Shown piece after piece: positions 50,401 through 64,000 of a stretch of 64,000 nt of DNA. How positions within the stretch are numbered: the first letter of the stretch is position 1; each line of letters starts with the position of its first letter. This stretch comes from Rallus limicola (taxonomy: Eukaryota; Chordata; Aves; Gruiformes; Rallidae), in the NCBI GenBank assembly GCA_022605955.1, contig JAKCOZ010000008.1, forward strand, positions 26,041,083 through 26,105,082. The letters are read 5' to 3'. The position numbers were made by a program, and so were the translations under genes. The notes under the pieces are model-generated. The model was not told where the DNA came from. It saw only the letters and a list, made by a program, of their open reading frames with translations, and searched no databases.

Positions 50401-53400
50401 TGGGATAATGCAATACACAGGTCAAAGTAATTTTGGAAAGGATGTTGCTACCAACCTGCTTGTTCAGGCATTAGTTAGATGTGAAGTATTACTACATGCA
50501 TGTGATCTACAGAACTCAATCTTAAATAGCAACAGCTTTAGCAGGGACTAGTGTTACAGAATTGGAATGCATCAAGAGTTTTGCTAAGCAAAAGAAGGAA
50601 TCCATCCTCTAAATCCTGTACCTCACTGCAATGTGCAGCACCATCAAGCACACAATGATGTTACGATACAAGATCTTGGCGATACAAGAACGTGCTCCAA
50701 AATATTTCCAATCCTTCCATAAGTGCTAGCACAGGGTGGCCAAAAATCTTTGATGACCTGGTTGTGTAGTTCTCTTACAGGTTCTTTTTACCAAACTGAT
50801 ACAATCAAACTGATTTTATGTAAGCAACAAGCTAGCAAAAAAGATGGCACAACCTCTGCAAAGATGGGGTTCACACAGGCTAGCACCTTCCTTATATTAT
50901 GAAATCAGTGCAGTAGCTTGGTTCAGGTTTTTGCTCAGGGAAGTCTGTGTAGCTACAGCGGAATTAATTTTCTGGGTGTATTTCCCTTATGCTGCTGAAA
51001 TTACCTATTCCACTATTTGAGGCAAGGGAGCAGCTGAACCCTTCTCCATGCCTCCTACAAGCTGGTACTGCCAGACCCCCAGCTGTAGCACCATTGTGAG
51101 GCAGACAGGACCCCACTGAGTGCACTTGGAGAAATTACTGTGCAAGCTTCCAACATTATGTGCCACTCACTGTGCTAGGGTGCTGAATGTACCTGCAGTA
51201 CCAACAGCTCTTAGGCTCAGCAGTCAAGGAACACAAAAAATGGGAGAAACAACATAAAAATCTCTCCGCTTTTGCAGACAGAAAAATTCTGTGATTTGCC
51301 CTTACAGCCACACAGAGCCAGGAAAGCAACCCTTCAGTCCTGAGCTGGAAAAAGACCATTCCGGCTCCTCCTACAGAGATGCTGCTGTTTCCGTTCCACT
51401 AGAGCACATTAGGCTGACAACCTCCAGAGCTACGCTGCAGGGATGCGAGGCTGCGCGTCCGTTCAGTCAGGGCCAGACTGATTGTCCTGGAGACAAAATC
51501 CCTTTTGAATAGTCTGGAGGGGAATGAGGCTGATTCCTTACCTGGGCTGGCCAGACTGCATCCCAACAGGACTAAACATCCCCCTTTGGGGGAAGAAGAG
51601 AGAGGGCAAGGTGAGAAAAGAGTGTAATCCTTTCAGCTGAGACTCTGCCAGGGTTGTTGCTAATTAGCAGAGAGAGAACGTGTTGTGGCTGGTGACAGAC
51701 AGACGTGTTTTGTGTTGAAAGACAGTGCCTTAAACCAGCTCTATCTGCGAGACACATATGCTGTAAGCTTCCTGATCGTGTTTGCATTGCAGGAACCATC
51801 CCAGCAATACCAGCCGAGTCCTTGATGCCCACTGTGCTGCCCTCAGCCTTGTGTGAAACACATGATGGGATTTTGGGTGCACCAAAAGTCATGGTTGTGA
51901 ATCCTATCTTCACTGTTGTAATACAATCAAACCTGTTTTGTATACACATACAGAATGGCTGTGGGTCCAGGTCATGGAAAAAGACTGGTACTGGAGCAAC
52001 ATCTGCATTTCCTAAGCTTACTCTAGTTTCTTAGAGAAAGGAGAGTGATGTACCTGCAACTAACAGAGGGAATGAGGAGGTATTTTCAGTCTCTCTCAAA
52101 ACTAGATAGCAGTCAGAACTGTACATACGTATGTGTGTATGTGCACGTATCACTTCCACATGCTGCTGTTAGGAAATGTTTCCAGCAGAGACTACTATAT
52201 TTGGTTGGGGGGTGTCTGGTCTCATTTATACTGAGCTGAATCCCCAAGAGCCCAGTTTAAGTTTTGGGTGTTGTGTGGTGTTGTACTTAAGATCAGCACT
52301 TGCTCCAGCACCCCTGTATCCAAGGATAGTTGAAATGCACATACATTAGCTGAGAAGAGTCAACAGAGCACTAGGCCCTGCAACTTTCTTCTATAGATTG
52401 TATATAGATTCCCTGACCTATTATGATAATTCATAATTTTGTGTCTCTGAGTATTTTCCATTTGGGTTAAGACGCCCTGAACTTCTCAATACTTAAGCAC
52501 ATTTTTGTGAGGTCAAACCTGCCTGACGGATCTTTTAACTTGGCATATTGCTGAGGTACAGCTAACTGTTGGCTCCTGACTAACCCCAGTATGAGCAGTT
52601 CAGGAGATGAGCCGAGACTGGTAACAGCAACAAGCTGATCTCTACAGAAGTAGAAACTGAACATTTAGCTGCACACTAACACAGCTACCCAAGACAGGCT
52701 CAAGCTGTGCTGAGCCAAAATATGCTTTAAGAAATTCTGTATGTATCGATGAAGGCCTTAGCATGACTGAGACCTGGCACAGAAACAAGAGGAGAGGGAT
52801 AGATGTGGGTGCAGTTTGCATTGTGCAGACTTTTGAGAAGAAGGGAGGGCAAGGGTTGGTCTTTGGCCTGAGCTGATTCCTCACCAGTACTCAACTGACA
52901 GAGTTGCTATCAGGCCTTTCCCTAAATGGATCATAAAAACCTGTACAGGTGATTATTTTATGATCAAAGAGGGAAAGAACAGAAGCAGTGACCTCCAAGG
53001 GTCCGACGGGGATAGAGGGACAAGCCATGGACAGACAGCCCAGCTGCAAGGTGTGTGGTGCCAGGCTGCAAAGGAATGAGGCCGCTTTAAAGGTCCTTGA
53101 TATGGGCACAGTGCTGATCCCAAAATCATATTCCTGTGCCTTGCTCTGGCTGCAAAGCACCTCCTGTAATCGGCTATGAGCTTTAGAAAATGAAATCCAA
53201 TTTACCTGCCACAAAGAAGAGCTGGATGGGGCCTCCCCAGAGCGTGGTGGGTAAAGGAGGGCTGCCAATTCCCATCCCCAAGCTACTCCCCTCCCGGCCA
53301 GATCCGGAGGGAAGGGGGAAGGGGCAGCAGTGGCAGTAAGCACAGAAACAATTCACTGGAGAGCCACAGCACTCTTTGCAGTTTGCCCACTAATTACTAT

Positions 53401-53500
53401 TAAGCCCTGGTTCCTTTTTGTGTTCCAAGGGGCGTCTTCAATGTGGCACTGCTTCTTGGGCCTTTCATACGGCTGGGCTAACCCCTGAATAGCAGACTTG
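44431..53500. other. Intergenic region upstream of FZD5, left part
   Basis: No convincing coding exon on either strand. The longest frames (172 codons minus at 47163-47681, 173 codons plus at 50030-50551) have no recognisable domain. Two AT-rich stretches with homeodomain and SOX-like words, about 44950-45500 and 47720-48010, look like candidate conserved non-coding elements. An (aat)n-like run lies near 48683-48720. Confidence 0.5.
47720..48010. promoter_or_regulatory. Candidate enhancer block upstream of FZD5
   Basis: A compact stretch without repeats contains two ATTGTGT words about 18 nt apart near 47940-47960, a CAATTAG homeodomain-like word, and other TAAT/ATTA cores. The texture resembles conserved non-coding elements near developmental genes. 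Support is by appearance only. Confidence 0.25.
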
Positions 53501-53514
53501 CCCCCCCCCCCCCC
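53501..53514. repeat. C14 homopolymer run
   Basis: Fourteen consecutive C, followed by a CT-rich tract to about 53555. It is probably length-variable. Confidence 0.9.
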
Positions 53515-53639
53515 GCTACCTCTCTCTCTCCCTTTTTCTTTCCCCCTTTTGCTTTTCTGATAGTATTTTCTGTCCATGTTGTGTAAGGCCCTAAATGAAT
53601 CTTGACTGCCCCTACGGCCGACTGGAGACGCACAAAAGC

Positions 53640-53775
53640 GGCCCATTCCAGCGGCCACAGCGCCATTGTGTGCCCTAACAATGCACTAATTGGTGGTGAC
53701 AATTGTGCGGCTGGGGAGGAAGAGGGGGCCGTGGGGGGGGACATGGGTCTTTTCCAATCAGTGAGGCGGGTCAAT
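53640..53775. promoter_or_regulatory. Candidate enhancer with clustered SOX and homeodomain sites
   Basis: Within about 45 bp lie CATTGTG (53664-53670), AACAATG (53677-53683), ACTAATTGG (53685-53693) and the palindrome ACAATTGT (53699-53706), which holds two opposed SOX cores. CCAATCA follows at about 53755. It lies about 11 kb upstream of the FZD5 start. The cluster is seen directly; enhancer activity and target are inference. Confidence 0.35.
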
Positions 53776-56700
53776 AAAAAGAAGAGAAGGAGTGTGAGGA
53801 GGGAGAGACATGCTCTGCTCCCGTCCCTCCCGCGTGCTCCCTGCCAGGCCCAAGCAGTTTGCTCCAAGGTGCCCCCCAAATTCCTATGGAGAAGGGTAAA
53901 GCAAATAATTTTAATGGATGGCTATGCAGAGGAAGAGATGTGCAAACTAAAAGGGTCACCCCAATCTCCCATGCTGTCTCACTGTCCCAGAGGCTGAAGA
54001 GCTCATGTGATGAGGACACCACTGAGATATTCATGGGAAAAGATCACACACAAAGCCAAAGGGATGCTGGTGCTGCAGCACTCTGCTCTGGGTACATGTG
54101 TGAGAGGGAGGCACTCGCCTCTGCCTGAATGGGGCTTAACATCCCCTTTTTTGCACAAGGACGGTGGGATACAAGGACAGGTTGTTGTGGTGCTCTGCTT
54201 GGGTAGGTGGTGGTCCTACGGAGTAGAAGCCTGTGCTACTGCTGGGAGTAGGGGAACAAACCTGGGCCACATTTTCAGCACCAGCAGAGGTGAGGATGGG
54301 AGGAATGAAAGGGGCACCAGGTGACATGGGACTGAGGCTGTTCATTGCCACTGTGACACCTCCCAGGACTCACACCAACACAGTCTCACACAGATTTGGC
54401 TGGAGTGAACACATGGATTCTGAACACATGGAGTGAACACATGGAGAGCTGCCCCAGTGTGAAGACAGCCCTGGAGTTTGGATGTATATGATGAGTGACG
54501 GATAGATTTCAACTCTACTCATTAGCTTTTAAGATAAAATCTGGGGCAGGAAACATTACAGGCAATGCTTCTGAGAAAGAAGAATGTAAGGTGCATCCAG
54601 TTGCCTTGGCTCAAAATTAATTCAGACAGTGGAGTGATGTGGGGTCAGATGTGCTCAACACCTACTTACCCGTCTTCCAAACAGTCCACATCAGCTCCCC
54701 CAGAGAACAGTGAAGACCAGTGGGTGTGGAGCACTCCGGTTCTTGGCAGGGAAAACAAGGCAAGCCAGGCTGTCAACAACACTCAGGTTTATGAAGGGCT
54801 CTGAAATGCCCCTTTTTGACAGAGATGTGACTCTTTTTTGAAGCTGACTCACTGTTGAGAAGCAATACCCAGAACAGTATCAGGAAGCTGGTAACTCTCC
54901 CATCTCACCAAGGGCAGCTGTGGGACTGCTACAGCAGGGGACACTTCTGCTAAACGCTTTCATGGAAAATAATTAGCTCCTTCACCCAGAAAGAAGCAGG
55001 AAAACATGCAGTGGCATCTAACCAGGGAACAACTATATAGGAACCACTAGTGGAAGAGCAATACTTTCCTGCAGCAAGACTAACAGGTCCCATGAATTGG
55101 CATGGCTTGGGGAAGGAATCTTGCCATAACCTCATGAAGAGCAGAGATGATGAGCAGGGAGGAGAAACTGGAGCTGCAGACCCATGGACAGGCAGGTACT
55201 GTGTTGGGATCTAAACTACCTGGTGCTCTGACTGATCTGGAGCACTACAAAAAAACACTAAGCCCAGCTGCAAAGTCTGGTCCTGTAGCCAAAATGTTGA
55301 GGGGAACTCTACTGTGAGCCCAATGCGAGAAGCAGAGCTCCAGCACCCTAGAGCTGAAAGTGTGCTGAGTCCAGAGTACACCATGTAGAAACTCTGGGAT
55401 GCTTGATGCTTTTTTTCACCTCACGGCAACCCTGAGAACAGTATTCTTTCTTAAAATAATATCTCAGCTTTTATGGATCATTGTCAGCACTTCTATGAAA
55501 CACCAGAGGACAGTTCAAATACACTCCTGCTCTCGGAAGGAGCCTTCACCTCTCCACTGATTGTAAGGTGGACTCATTAGTTGTGTTAGGCTCCTAAAAT
55601 TTGATGGTGACAATATCCTTTCTGAGATGAAATCACTAGTTACCTGCTCTAACCATAGTAAATGTGCTGCTCCTGCTCCCCCTCCCCTAGCAGGCCTCCA
55701 CACAGTTTCTGCCGACAGCTATGGAAACATTCCCATGGATTACCACAAGTGCTGGAGGAGGGCCTTATATAGTGAGACTTCTCTGCATCCCCTTTGCCCT
55801 AAGCCCTTCACAGAAGTACTTTATTGTTTTATGACAGCACAGGAACACTTAACATAAATCTCTAAGCACAGCCAACAATGTCAATACTGTGTAAATACCT
55901 ACCATAGAGACCCATATTCTATTATACTTTTGCCCTCATTTACCTGCTATCACCCAGGGTTAACTCTGTGCTAGATGCCTACACACGTTACAAGGAATGT
56001 GCCAGTTTTATACACTGATACACCTCATGTCTCCAACACCAAGAGCCCAGCTCTGGTTCCTTCACAAACTGCAGTTTCATTGGAGTCAGCGCTATACCTG
56101 CTTAAAGGACTGCTCATGCTGTCTGCTAAATCAGACACAAGTGCTCTTCAGAAGTGCAAGTGCAGAGTCCAAGCCATAATAGGACATTTCACAACATGTA
56201 CACAACAAACAAAATCCACCAGCATCACAAGCAATTGCATGTTGGTAATGCCAGAATGGTGCCGGGGGTCTCAGTTCTTCCACCATAACCCTGCTCCCAC
56301 AGGAGCCTGTGCCTCCTGCTCTCTGAAATCAGTGGGGTTACTTGCAGGGCAAGGCACAATTCAGCGGAGAGATACTCATCCCATCCCGTTTTGTTACCAA
56401 GTCACTCTACTATAGGTACTTGCCTGCAGTGTTAGTCACAATGCAATTAACTTCTAAACTTTAGTGCTATGAGTGTGTTTTGGACTGAACTGCTTCATGG
56501 ACACCAATTACACCTCCAACTTTCTTATACAGAATGAGTAACTTGCACTTTCTTATTTTTAAACAATACTTAGCAATTCCTTCTCATTCACTTGTACACA
56601 CATCATAGTGTACCTACATGATAAACACATGGAAACTTTCAAGTCTGTCAAAGTTCAGCCCTTAGCACAAGCTCTTATCCGACTTCTTTGTTTTCCAGAT

Positions 56701-58440
56701 GAGCCTCATGCTTCATTTTTACTGAGGCTAATGCCTCAAACTCAATTACAGTAAATCAAAAGTCACTTACTGTAAACACAGCAGATTGACTTTTTAGCAT
56801 ATTTACAGCCTCAATACAAAGTTTTATAATTGTCTACACTTAAAATGGTTGGAATTGACTCCTGCTTGCCTTGGAGACTTTGTCTGGTTTTACTAGTGAC
56901 ACCTGATTATCTGAGATGCTTTTCACCACCTTCTCATAGTGGTAATACTCAGGCCTCTAGATGGGACCACTATTTTGGAGAGTATTTAGTTAAACAAGAA
57001 CTATTTTAAAAAGACAATCCAGAGCTATGTACGCACACTCCCAAAATATCTTCATTTGCCCTCAGCGTGCCTTTCACTGAAAGTGAAAGCCTCAGACTTG
57101 GAAGGTCCCTCTCCATCCCTGTGGAAAAGAGGAAGCTCATTCCCTTTGGGGTAATCTGTTACCACACGGTCATCCAGAGCACATTGTATGCATTATGGAA
57201 GAGTTCAAAGAAAAAAAGTTGTTTCCCTGAGCCCAGAGGACCCCTGGTGTAAGGAGCCTGTACCATTTCATTTATTTTAGGCAGTGTCCTCATGACATCA
57301 TAACTTTGTGGACACTGTCACTCCCAGAAGAAGGGCTGCATTCCAGTTCCGCCACCTTTTAGAAAGCCAGTCAGCCTCTTGTATTAAACCAAGTAAGGGG
57401 CAAGGAGGAGAAAGAAGCTATGTAAATACAGCTACAGGAGAACAGAAAACCAAAAAAAAACCAAACCAAAGTGCTCCTCCAAGTGCTCCCTAGATGTCAT
57501 GGTCTGCTCTATGTTGATGCTTTTTCCCCACCATCTCTTACAGTGTGAAGTGAGGAGGGAAGGTGGCAGTGAGAGGGGAAGGAAATGTCATATTGGAATT
57601 TGCTCACCTTGTAAAGCAAATAATGAGGAAGAGGTCTTCCATGTGGTTTTCTTGTGCAGTTTATGTGGTCCCAAGCATTAATTTGTTGTTTGTAGCAAAT
57701 TTCATCACAAGTCCAAAGGTTCCTGTGGGAGAGAGGATTAACATTCCTGATAGACTTCTGATCTTTCTGAAGAGGGGCAGGACAGTGAGGGAGCTTTATC
57801 TTTCTCTTAGAAGGCCATGTGTGAAGGGCTAGGCGTGAATTTCTCTGGTGACCCTCAGGAGAGGGTCCTCAGCTGGTACACTGAAAGAAGCTTCCCAGAA
57901 GAGCAGGAATCATGCCTGCTCCTACATCCAATGCAGTTACAATGTGGCTACAATGCAGGTGAAATCCTGCCCTCCCAGCCCTTCAGTGGTCCCTTCAGCC
58001 CAGCTGAGAGATGCCTCCCTTTCATAAGATTCAAGGCTCTCAGCCTGGGCCCTTCCGGCAGAGTCCCATGTAACAGCCATGCAGAGGGGAGCTGCCTCCC
58101 TGTGCCTCCTGAGCACCTCCCAAGAGCTCCATATCCAAAAGGGTCTGACAACAACAGCTTCCAATAACCCACCCTGGGAGCTGTTGGTAGTCAGCACCAT
58201 TAAAAATCCAAGCATTTGTGGCTTTTAAGAAACACTTAAGAGTGAATCCAAACCCACAAAGCCTGAGGCAGTCCTTGACAGTACTTCTAGAGACCTCCTG
58301 GCTCAGACCCAGGAACACTAAATATTAGAATGTGATTAAATTTGGAAGACTTTCACCAGCAGATTTTTAAGGAAACTAGCACTCTTTCAAAGCTTCTCCT
58401 ACCAATGATGCAGTACCCACCAGAAGGCAAATTAAAAAGG
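53776..58440. other. Intergenic region upstream of FZD5, middle part
   Basis: No recognised gene. A small imperfect tandem repeat of gtgaacacatgga lies at about 54402-54445. At about 57540-57840 a stretch with AATTAAT/TTAATTTG-like words and low repeat content could be a conserved element. The rest shows only short, overlapping frames. Confidence 0.45.
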
Positions 58441-58461
58441 ACGAGTTACATTTTTTTACTG

Positions 58462-58467
58462 TTTATT
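58462..58467 (-). terminator. Minus-strand AATAAA poly(A) signal
   Basis: TTTATT on the + strand reads AATAAA on the minus strand. The sequence above it (58470 to about 59200) is T/G-rich on the minus strand and UTR-like. By vertebrate synteny the next gene beyond FZD5 is PLEKHM3 on this strand, so this could be the end of its 3' UTR. No PLEKHM3 coding sequence was recognised. Confidence 0.3.
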
Positions 58468-61400
58468 GAGAGTTGCCTTTATACATGAGGGACTGGTGCT
58501 CTGATGCAGTCGCAAGTGAACCCAAATAGACCCTGCTCAAGTGTCAACAAGCAATTCAACTCACTGAATTTAAATTATAACATTACACATCAATAATAAA
58601 TTAAGACTATTGCCTAGTAGTTGCAGATAATTTAAAATCCTTGTCAAAAGTAAAAAAAACCCAAAACAATACAAACACAAAACCAACAAAACACACGTAA
58701 CGATGTTGCTAATAAGTTACCAGAGTAGCACACACGTGTAATGGTTTTCAAAAATCTCGGGGTGCACTGCCAGTGATGCTAAAATCCATTGCAAGTGCTG
58801 CAGATCAGCAGCTCCAGTGGGACAGCAAGCCCAGGTTGCCAGGGACAGAACCAGCCACTGCATTCTGCTGCTTGTTGCCACCTTCGCCCAGCCTCTAACT
58901 GCCTGAGCCAAACTGAAGTTGATTTGGAAGCTGCCTTTAATGCTTAAAACTGCAAAGCAGAAGTTTCACTCATGAATTCTTACTTTTACTTAGCTTGAGT
59001 ATAGAAGGGACTGGTATAAACTAACCTGGTATCACAGGTATCAATGCCATTGAAAGTCAGTTTGGTTTAGTTTAGCTTTAGTTGCTTTAGTTTAATCAAG
59101 ATTGACAATGTAGACAAGTGCATAAGCAAAACCAAAAGAAATCCTTTATCCACCAAAACACTGCTGTGTATTGAAGGATTTCTATCGGTTTAATGTGTGA
59201 TTTAGACAGAAATAAACAAACAATTGAGCCGCTGACACTTGTGCACATAAATGAGGCCTAAAACACTTTGGTCCTAGAAAGTAGACAGCTTTCCAGGCCT
59301 GGATTTCTCTGATGCTGCCCCTAAGTGCCAACTTTGCAGTCTGGATTAATGGCCACTCTAAGGAATTTGGATGAAATTGGCATTTAATGATATAACCCAA
59401 GCCAGTGTGTGCACACCAGGATTTTCAAGTAAAGAAGGACTTTGCACATTATCACCCGGGCCACCTCCTCACCACACTGCTGAAATGCAGTGACACCAGT
59501 GCTTGTTTTCAAGTGTGGACAGTCAGTATGGGCAAGTGCCCAGGGCTGACACGTGCTGGAAGTTATCTACGTACTTTAGCAAATAATGCTAAAATTTGAG
59601 CAGCTTAAACCTCTCTCTCAGGAATGCTGACCAAACCCTCACTGAGTTAGCCTTCAGGGAGCCAGGGGTTGCATTCAACTTAAACTTTTGAGGAAACGCC
59701 TTCTCTCCCACAGCACCAGACCCAGCAATGCTAGGTGGGCGAGGAGCACCATATGGAGTCCCCTGCCACATAGCACAGGCTGGGCAGTGGGTCCAGGAGG
59801 GGCAAAACTGCATGTGGCCTGATACTGTTTTAATGCCCAGTGCTTCCTGCTGCTGTACATGCACAGATCTTGAAGGTCTCGCATAAGCATAACCACATTT
59901 CTGGCAGAGAAGCCCAGCAAGTCCCCAGAATACAGGTAATAAAAAACAACATAATTTCCATGCTATCTTTTCTCATACTTCACTCTCGAAGCACAGATAG
60001 TAAACAAATTTTATGGTCACCACTCCTAGCAAGACGGAAACTGCCATGAGTAAGGGTTTCGAGCTCCAATGTCAAACATGCATCGTGGCAGTGCATTCAT
60101 GACAAAATTCTTCACTTTTGAAAATTTAAGGCACCAAATTGAGCAAAAGTAAGGGGTTTTCATGCAGCTTGGTATCTTCAGAGCTGATATATGCAGCCTG
60201 CAGAGCTCACTTCATGAGGGCAGAGCATACAAACTGATTTACTTAGCTGCCCCTGCAAAAGAGCGTAAGCAGCCATGGGAGAGGTTTAGTTTAAGCCTAC
60301 AAGTTAATTGAATAGCAGACTCAATCAGGAAATCCAAAACAGGAAGATAGACACTAATATACAGTCCTGTAAGGCACTCCTACTGGGAAGGGAAAATGGT
60401 AAGGCAAATTACAAAGGAGAGAATGATCAGACTGAACTGGTTCAAAACCACCACAATAAGCTATGGAGCTCAAAGTCTAGCTGTAGACTCAGCACCATGG
60501 CAAAGACAGGAACAGAGACAATGAGGGTGTGGGGGGGGACTGACTTGCAGCTGAGTAGCTGAAAAACAGAGAACATTATGAGGATTATTCGATTACATTT
60601 CTTTTATACAGGTAACAGTCAACTACAATCCAGGCTGTGACCTTGAGCAGCCCAGGAAACTTGGTGGCTTCTGTTGCTACAAGGAAATACTAAAATACAA
60701 CTGTGTGGCTTCCGCATTTCATTGTAAACAGATGTCCTCTGCTTTTCCTTTTTTGAAGTCTTTCAGGACATTATCATCGATCCATTAGAACACACACAGT
60801 ATCCTGATATTAAGAGAAGCTTTGACAAGAGATCTAGAGACACCCTGACGATTCACTCCTAAAAGGGCCAGCAGAGCCTGTGGAGTATCACGAAAAACTC
60901 ATGGTTCTCATCAAAAAGTACCTTCTCTCACTTATCCAGACAACCTTCACAATTGCCAATTCCTATCATCCCAGCTATGAGCTCATACTGGTATGTACCA
61001 GCTAGGATATTGTGTCACACCACAAAACCATTTTTCACCATATAAGACAGAAAAGTAATAGAAATATCTCTACATAAGAGATCCAAATTTATCTTTTTAT
61101 AGGTAGATAATATTAAAAAAAAAGCTGCTAACCCTAGATAGGTCCTACTTCCCATTAAAGGAAAGCTACAGGGTCAGAGTAAAGAGCAAGAGAGACTTTA
61201 ATAAAGATCTCTACAGCATCTTAGATTGAAATAATCTTTGTCTAACTAAACTGACATGAGAAGTCTCTAAGTAGTTGTAGAGGGTCAGGCTATAGTCCAA
61301 TGCAGTGAAGCAACCTATTTCTACACTGTTATACAGGTTCTGTACAAGCAACACCAGTAACTGGATACACAAATCAATTCCTCCTCCATCAGCTATGAAA

Positions 61401-64000
61401 GCACCTTCTCTGTGAAGGAGACAAACTGCACATTTTATTCTGGATTCACAATGAAATACTATTGATCAAATTTACTAAATGCCTAGGTAGGATGAAACTA
61501 CAAGTGCTAATACATAATTTCACCTCTGTGTGTCGGGGGGAAAGAGTGCAATCTGGAAAGACATTGGGTACTTTTCTAGCTGATGCCCACCCTGAAGTCA
61601 GCACAACAGACTATGGGCTGCAAAATGGGAAAAGAGTAGCAGCAAGGACTAGCATGCAGCACTTTTAGTACAGTACACACAAGGGCACAGCATTGCCTGA
61701 AAGCCAATCCACCTCCAGAACTCCAGGCTGAGTCTCCTGGAGCAGATGGCTCCTGTTGGCAAACTCTCCTCTTAGAGCTGGGTCTTTTGAGAGTTAATAT
61801 GAGTGGTAGTTTCAATTTATTCTTTTACCTTGCTGTCCTGAAAAATGAACAGGGCTTGTTCATACTGCCCTGGCACCTTCTGAGGGCAGGATCTAGCCTT
61901 TCATTATGCTTATGGTACTGACACAAGACTTTCTCCTACTCTTTCATATAGAATAACTTTTTTGGGATAAGAGCCAAGCATCCCTGAGAGGAAAGCATCT
62001 TCCACATTATAGTCTGCTCCTGTAGCTACTGTAAGAAGTTGTATTACTTTTGCAAAACAGAAACGAGCACGTACCCATTTTAGAAACTGGCTTGTTTACA
62101 CCACCACTGGATTTTAAAGAAAAGACTGTGATCAGTATTGTACAGTCTCCTCTTGCATAAAGCTTCGGGTGCTGCCAGCGTATCCTAACAACACACTTTT
62201 GCTCTCTGCCATTAGTAATGGCAGTGCTTCTGGACTCATGACTAATTCCAGTGGCTTTGATGACCTCATACTCTGCTGTAAATCTCCATTAGGAAAGAAA
62301 CTGTTCTGTAATACCTGTGTAAGCCCAGAGTTAACTCCAATGCTGTCTATGTTGTTATTCCAGAATTCAACTAAAATATCTAACTACCCACAGGACTGGC
62401 ACTTTGGACGCTCACAGTGTGCAATGCCTGAACCCCAATTCCTTGATTCCACAGGGGTTCTGACAGTGCACAAAAGCAGACTTGTCTAAATCGAGCTGGA
62501 CACAAAACAGTGCTGTAAAGTATCTTAAATACCAGAGCAGAGTGATACGAAAAACACCACCTTTTTTCTTTAATGACCCACTAAAATGTCTAAAGCTAAT
62601 TCAAAGTAGTACCTGCCCGACTGACAGTTTCAGAGCTCCTGGCTTTGCCACAGGACTAGCTGCAGTGACGTGCTGAAAAACATGGGAGCGTACTGTTTGC
62701 TCAGCCAGTACCACTGCAGTTCCTGTTTGCATGACTAATTCCACAGTACTTGCCCAGTGTTTGCATTTGTGAACATGCAGGGAATTCTTCACATGGGAAT
62801 GGACTTGCAAGTAACATTATATATTTAAGGAAAAGAGCCAAAAGGAACTCATTTCACACGAGGAATAGTGAGCTGAGAGAGAGACATCCCTGTGTAGGAT
62901 AGTAATAATTTTAGTGACAAAGGTGCATGATTTACCAGGTTTATTAAATACAGAAATCCCTATACTACCTTGCCAACTACATGGAAAAACCCTCACTTCC
63001 TTCCAAAGAATCTCACTGTGAGAAGGGCTTCTGGAAGAGAAAGGCACTGGTTGTCTAATGTATACAGATATAAACATGCTTCTATGTATATAGTAGTTGC
63101 ACTCAAATTTGAGTAAGCTCAGATTCAGCTACTTTCTCTGACTGGAGGCTGGAAAAAGTAACCACTTATACTCCAGTATGAGGCAATCCATTGCAGCAAT
63201 TCTACCTTTTAATGTCAAGCACGATGTACCCTGTTCTTTTATATAAAGTATTTCAGCAATTAGTGAGGTGCTTCAATGATCAAGACCGCTTTCTGCCTTG
63301 AATACAACTGCCTGCAGATTATATAGGAAGCAAAGATCAGTATTCTGTATTTTCACACACCTATGTTGGAGGAGAGGAAAAATACACATGCATGTGACTA
63401 TATATGTGAATGATTTTATATGTATGTAATACACATCACTGCAGGGTCTGGAGAAAGAGTTAGGGATGTGGATTGGAGGGAGGAGGATTTCTACATGCTC
63501 ACCGGAGGTGAACCTGCAGTGAATTAAACATACTGCCAGTGACGAGACACATCTCCCCAGTTAAATCCATCCCATGCTCCCTTTCACAATATATGTGGTT
63601 TACCATGTTTAATACTTCCCTGTGTTCCAGGTGTATGGAGCAGAACCTGAAGGAACTTCTCTCTCCACCACAGAAGTCAATACAGAAGTACAAAATCCCT
63701 TTGAGCTTGCAGAGAACGCAGGACACAAATTGCACGTGAACACAGTAAAGTAGCGTTTCCCAATTTGGAGGTATTTTCTGACTGACGCGGGCAAGACCAC
63801 TTTCCTGACTCAGCCTAACAGGGACAGGTTAGAGGAACATTTAAAGTAAACTTCACGAAACAAAACCAAAACCAATGCAGACACTTCAAAAGTCTTAAAA
63901 CATGAGACTAGCAGGAGGTCAGAAACAACATCATGTTACTAGAGGTAAGAGCTCAGCCTCACACAGATCAAGAAAAACCAGCGTAAAACTTGATGGGGCT
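58468..64000 (-). other. Right end of window: no coding gene seen; possible 3' UTR or intergenic
   Basis: Frames on both strands stay below about 106 codons and none resembles a known domain. No CR1 or other repeat stands out. It could be part of a minus-strand 3' UTR or intron belonging to the next gene. Confidence 0.35.

Noticed and set aside
50030..50551. 173-codon + frame in the intergenic region
   Set aside because: No domain, no coding bias apparent by eye and no splice partners; a frame of this length is expected about once by chance in this much sequence. A protein search would settle it.

Overview
This is a bird nuclear genome window. The signs are vertebrate split genes with GT-AG introns, several CR1 LINE tails of the avian type, a CpG island over a developmental receptor gene, and an avian-type endogenous retrovirus (ERV) LTR. 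I cannot name the species.

Layout. From 1 to about 34.87 kb lies the 3' part of CCNYL1 (cyclin Y-like 1) on the + strand. Nine coding exons from 8162 to 33214 encode the last ~287 residues. The N-terminal exons are not in the window. The large intron 17500-26398 carries a 6.9 kb ERV at 17780-24681 on the - strand. From about 38.1 to 43.85 kb lies FZD5 (Frizzled-5) on the - strand: a single uninterrupted coding exon (41079-42809), a long putative 3' UTR and a CpG island over its 5' end. CCNYL1 and FZD5 converge. From 43.85 to 64 kb I find no convincing coding gene. There is one CR1 tail, several candidate conserved non-coding blocks, and a minus-strand poly(A) signal at 58462-58467. By vertebrate synteny that signal could end the next gene (PLEKHM3), but no exon was seen.

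Function. Both genes act at the plasma membrane in Wnt signalling. Frizzled-5 is a Wnt receptor; cyclin Y family proteins activate CDK14/16, which phosphorylate the co-receptor LRP6.

The most unusual object is the ERV. Its 589-bp LTRs look identical and are flanked by the same 5-bp duplication, so it is very young. It has a gag-like and a complete pro-pol frame, no env, and a tRNA-Lys-type primer site. Gag and pol share one reading frame separated by a single UAG, and pol has no ATG near its start. Gag begins with hydrophobic segments, lacks a zinc knuckle and carries a 30-residue tandem repeat. Other points of interest are an in-frame 30-nt candidate microexon in CCNYL1, a G-rich intronic block, and a SOX/homeodomain site cluster near 53.66-53.71 kb.
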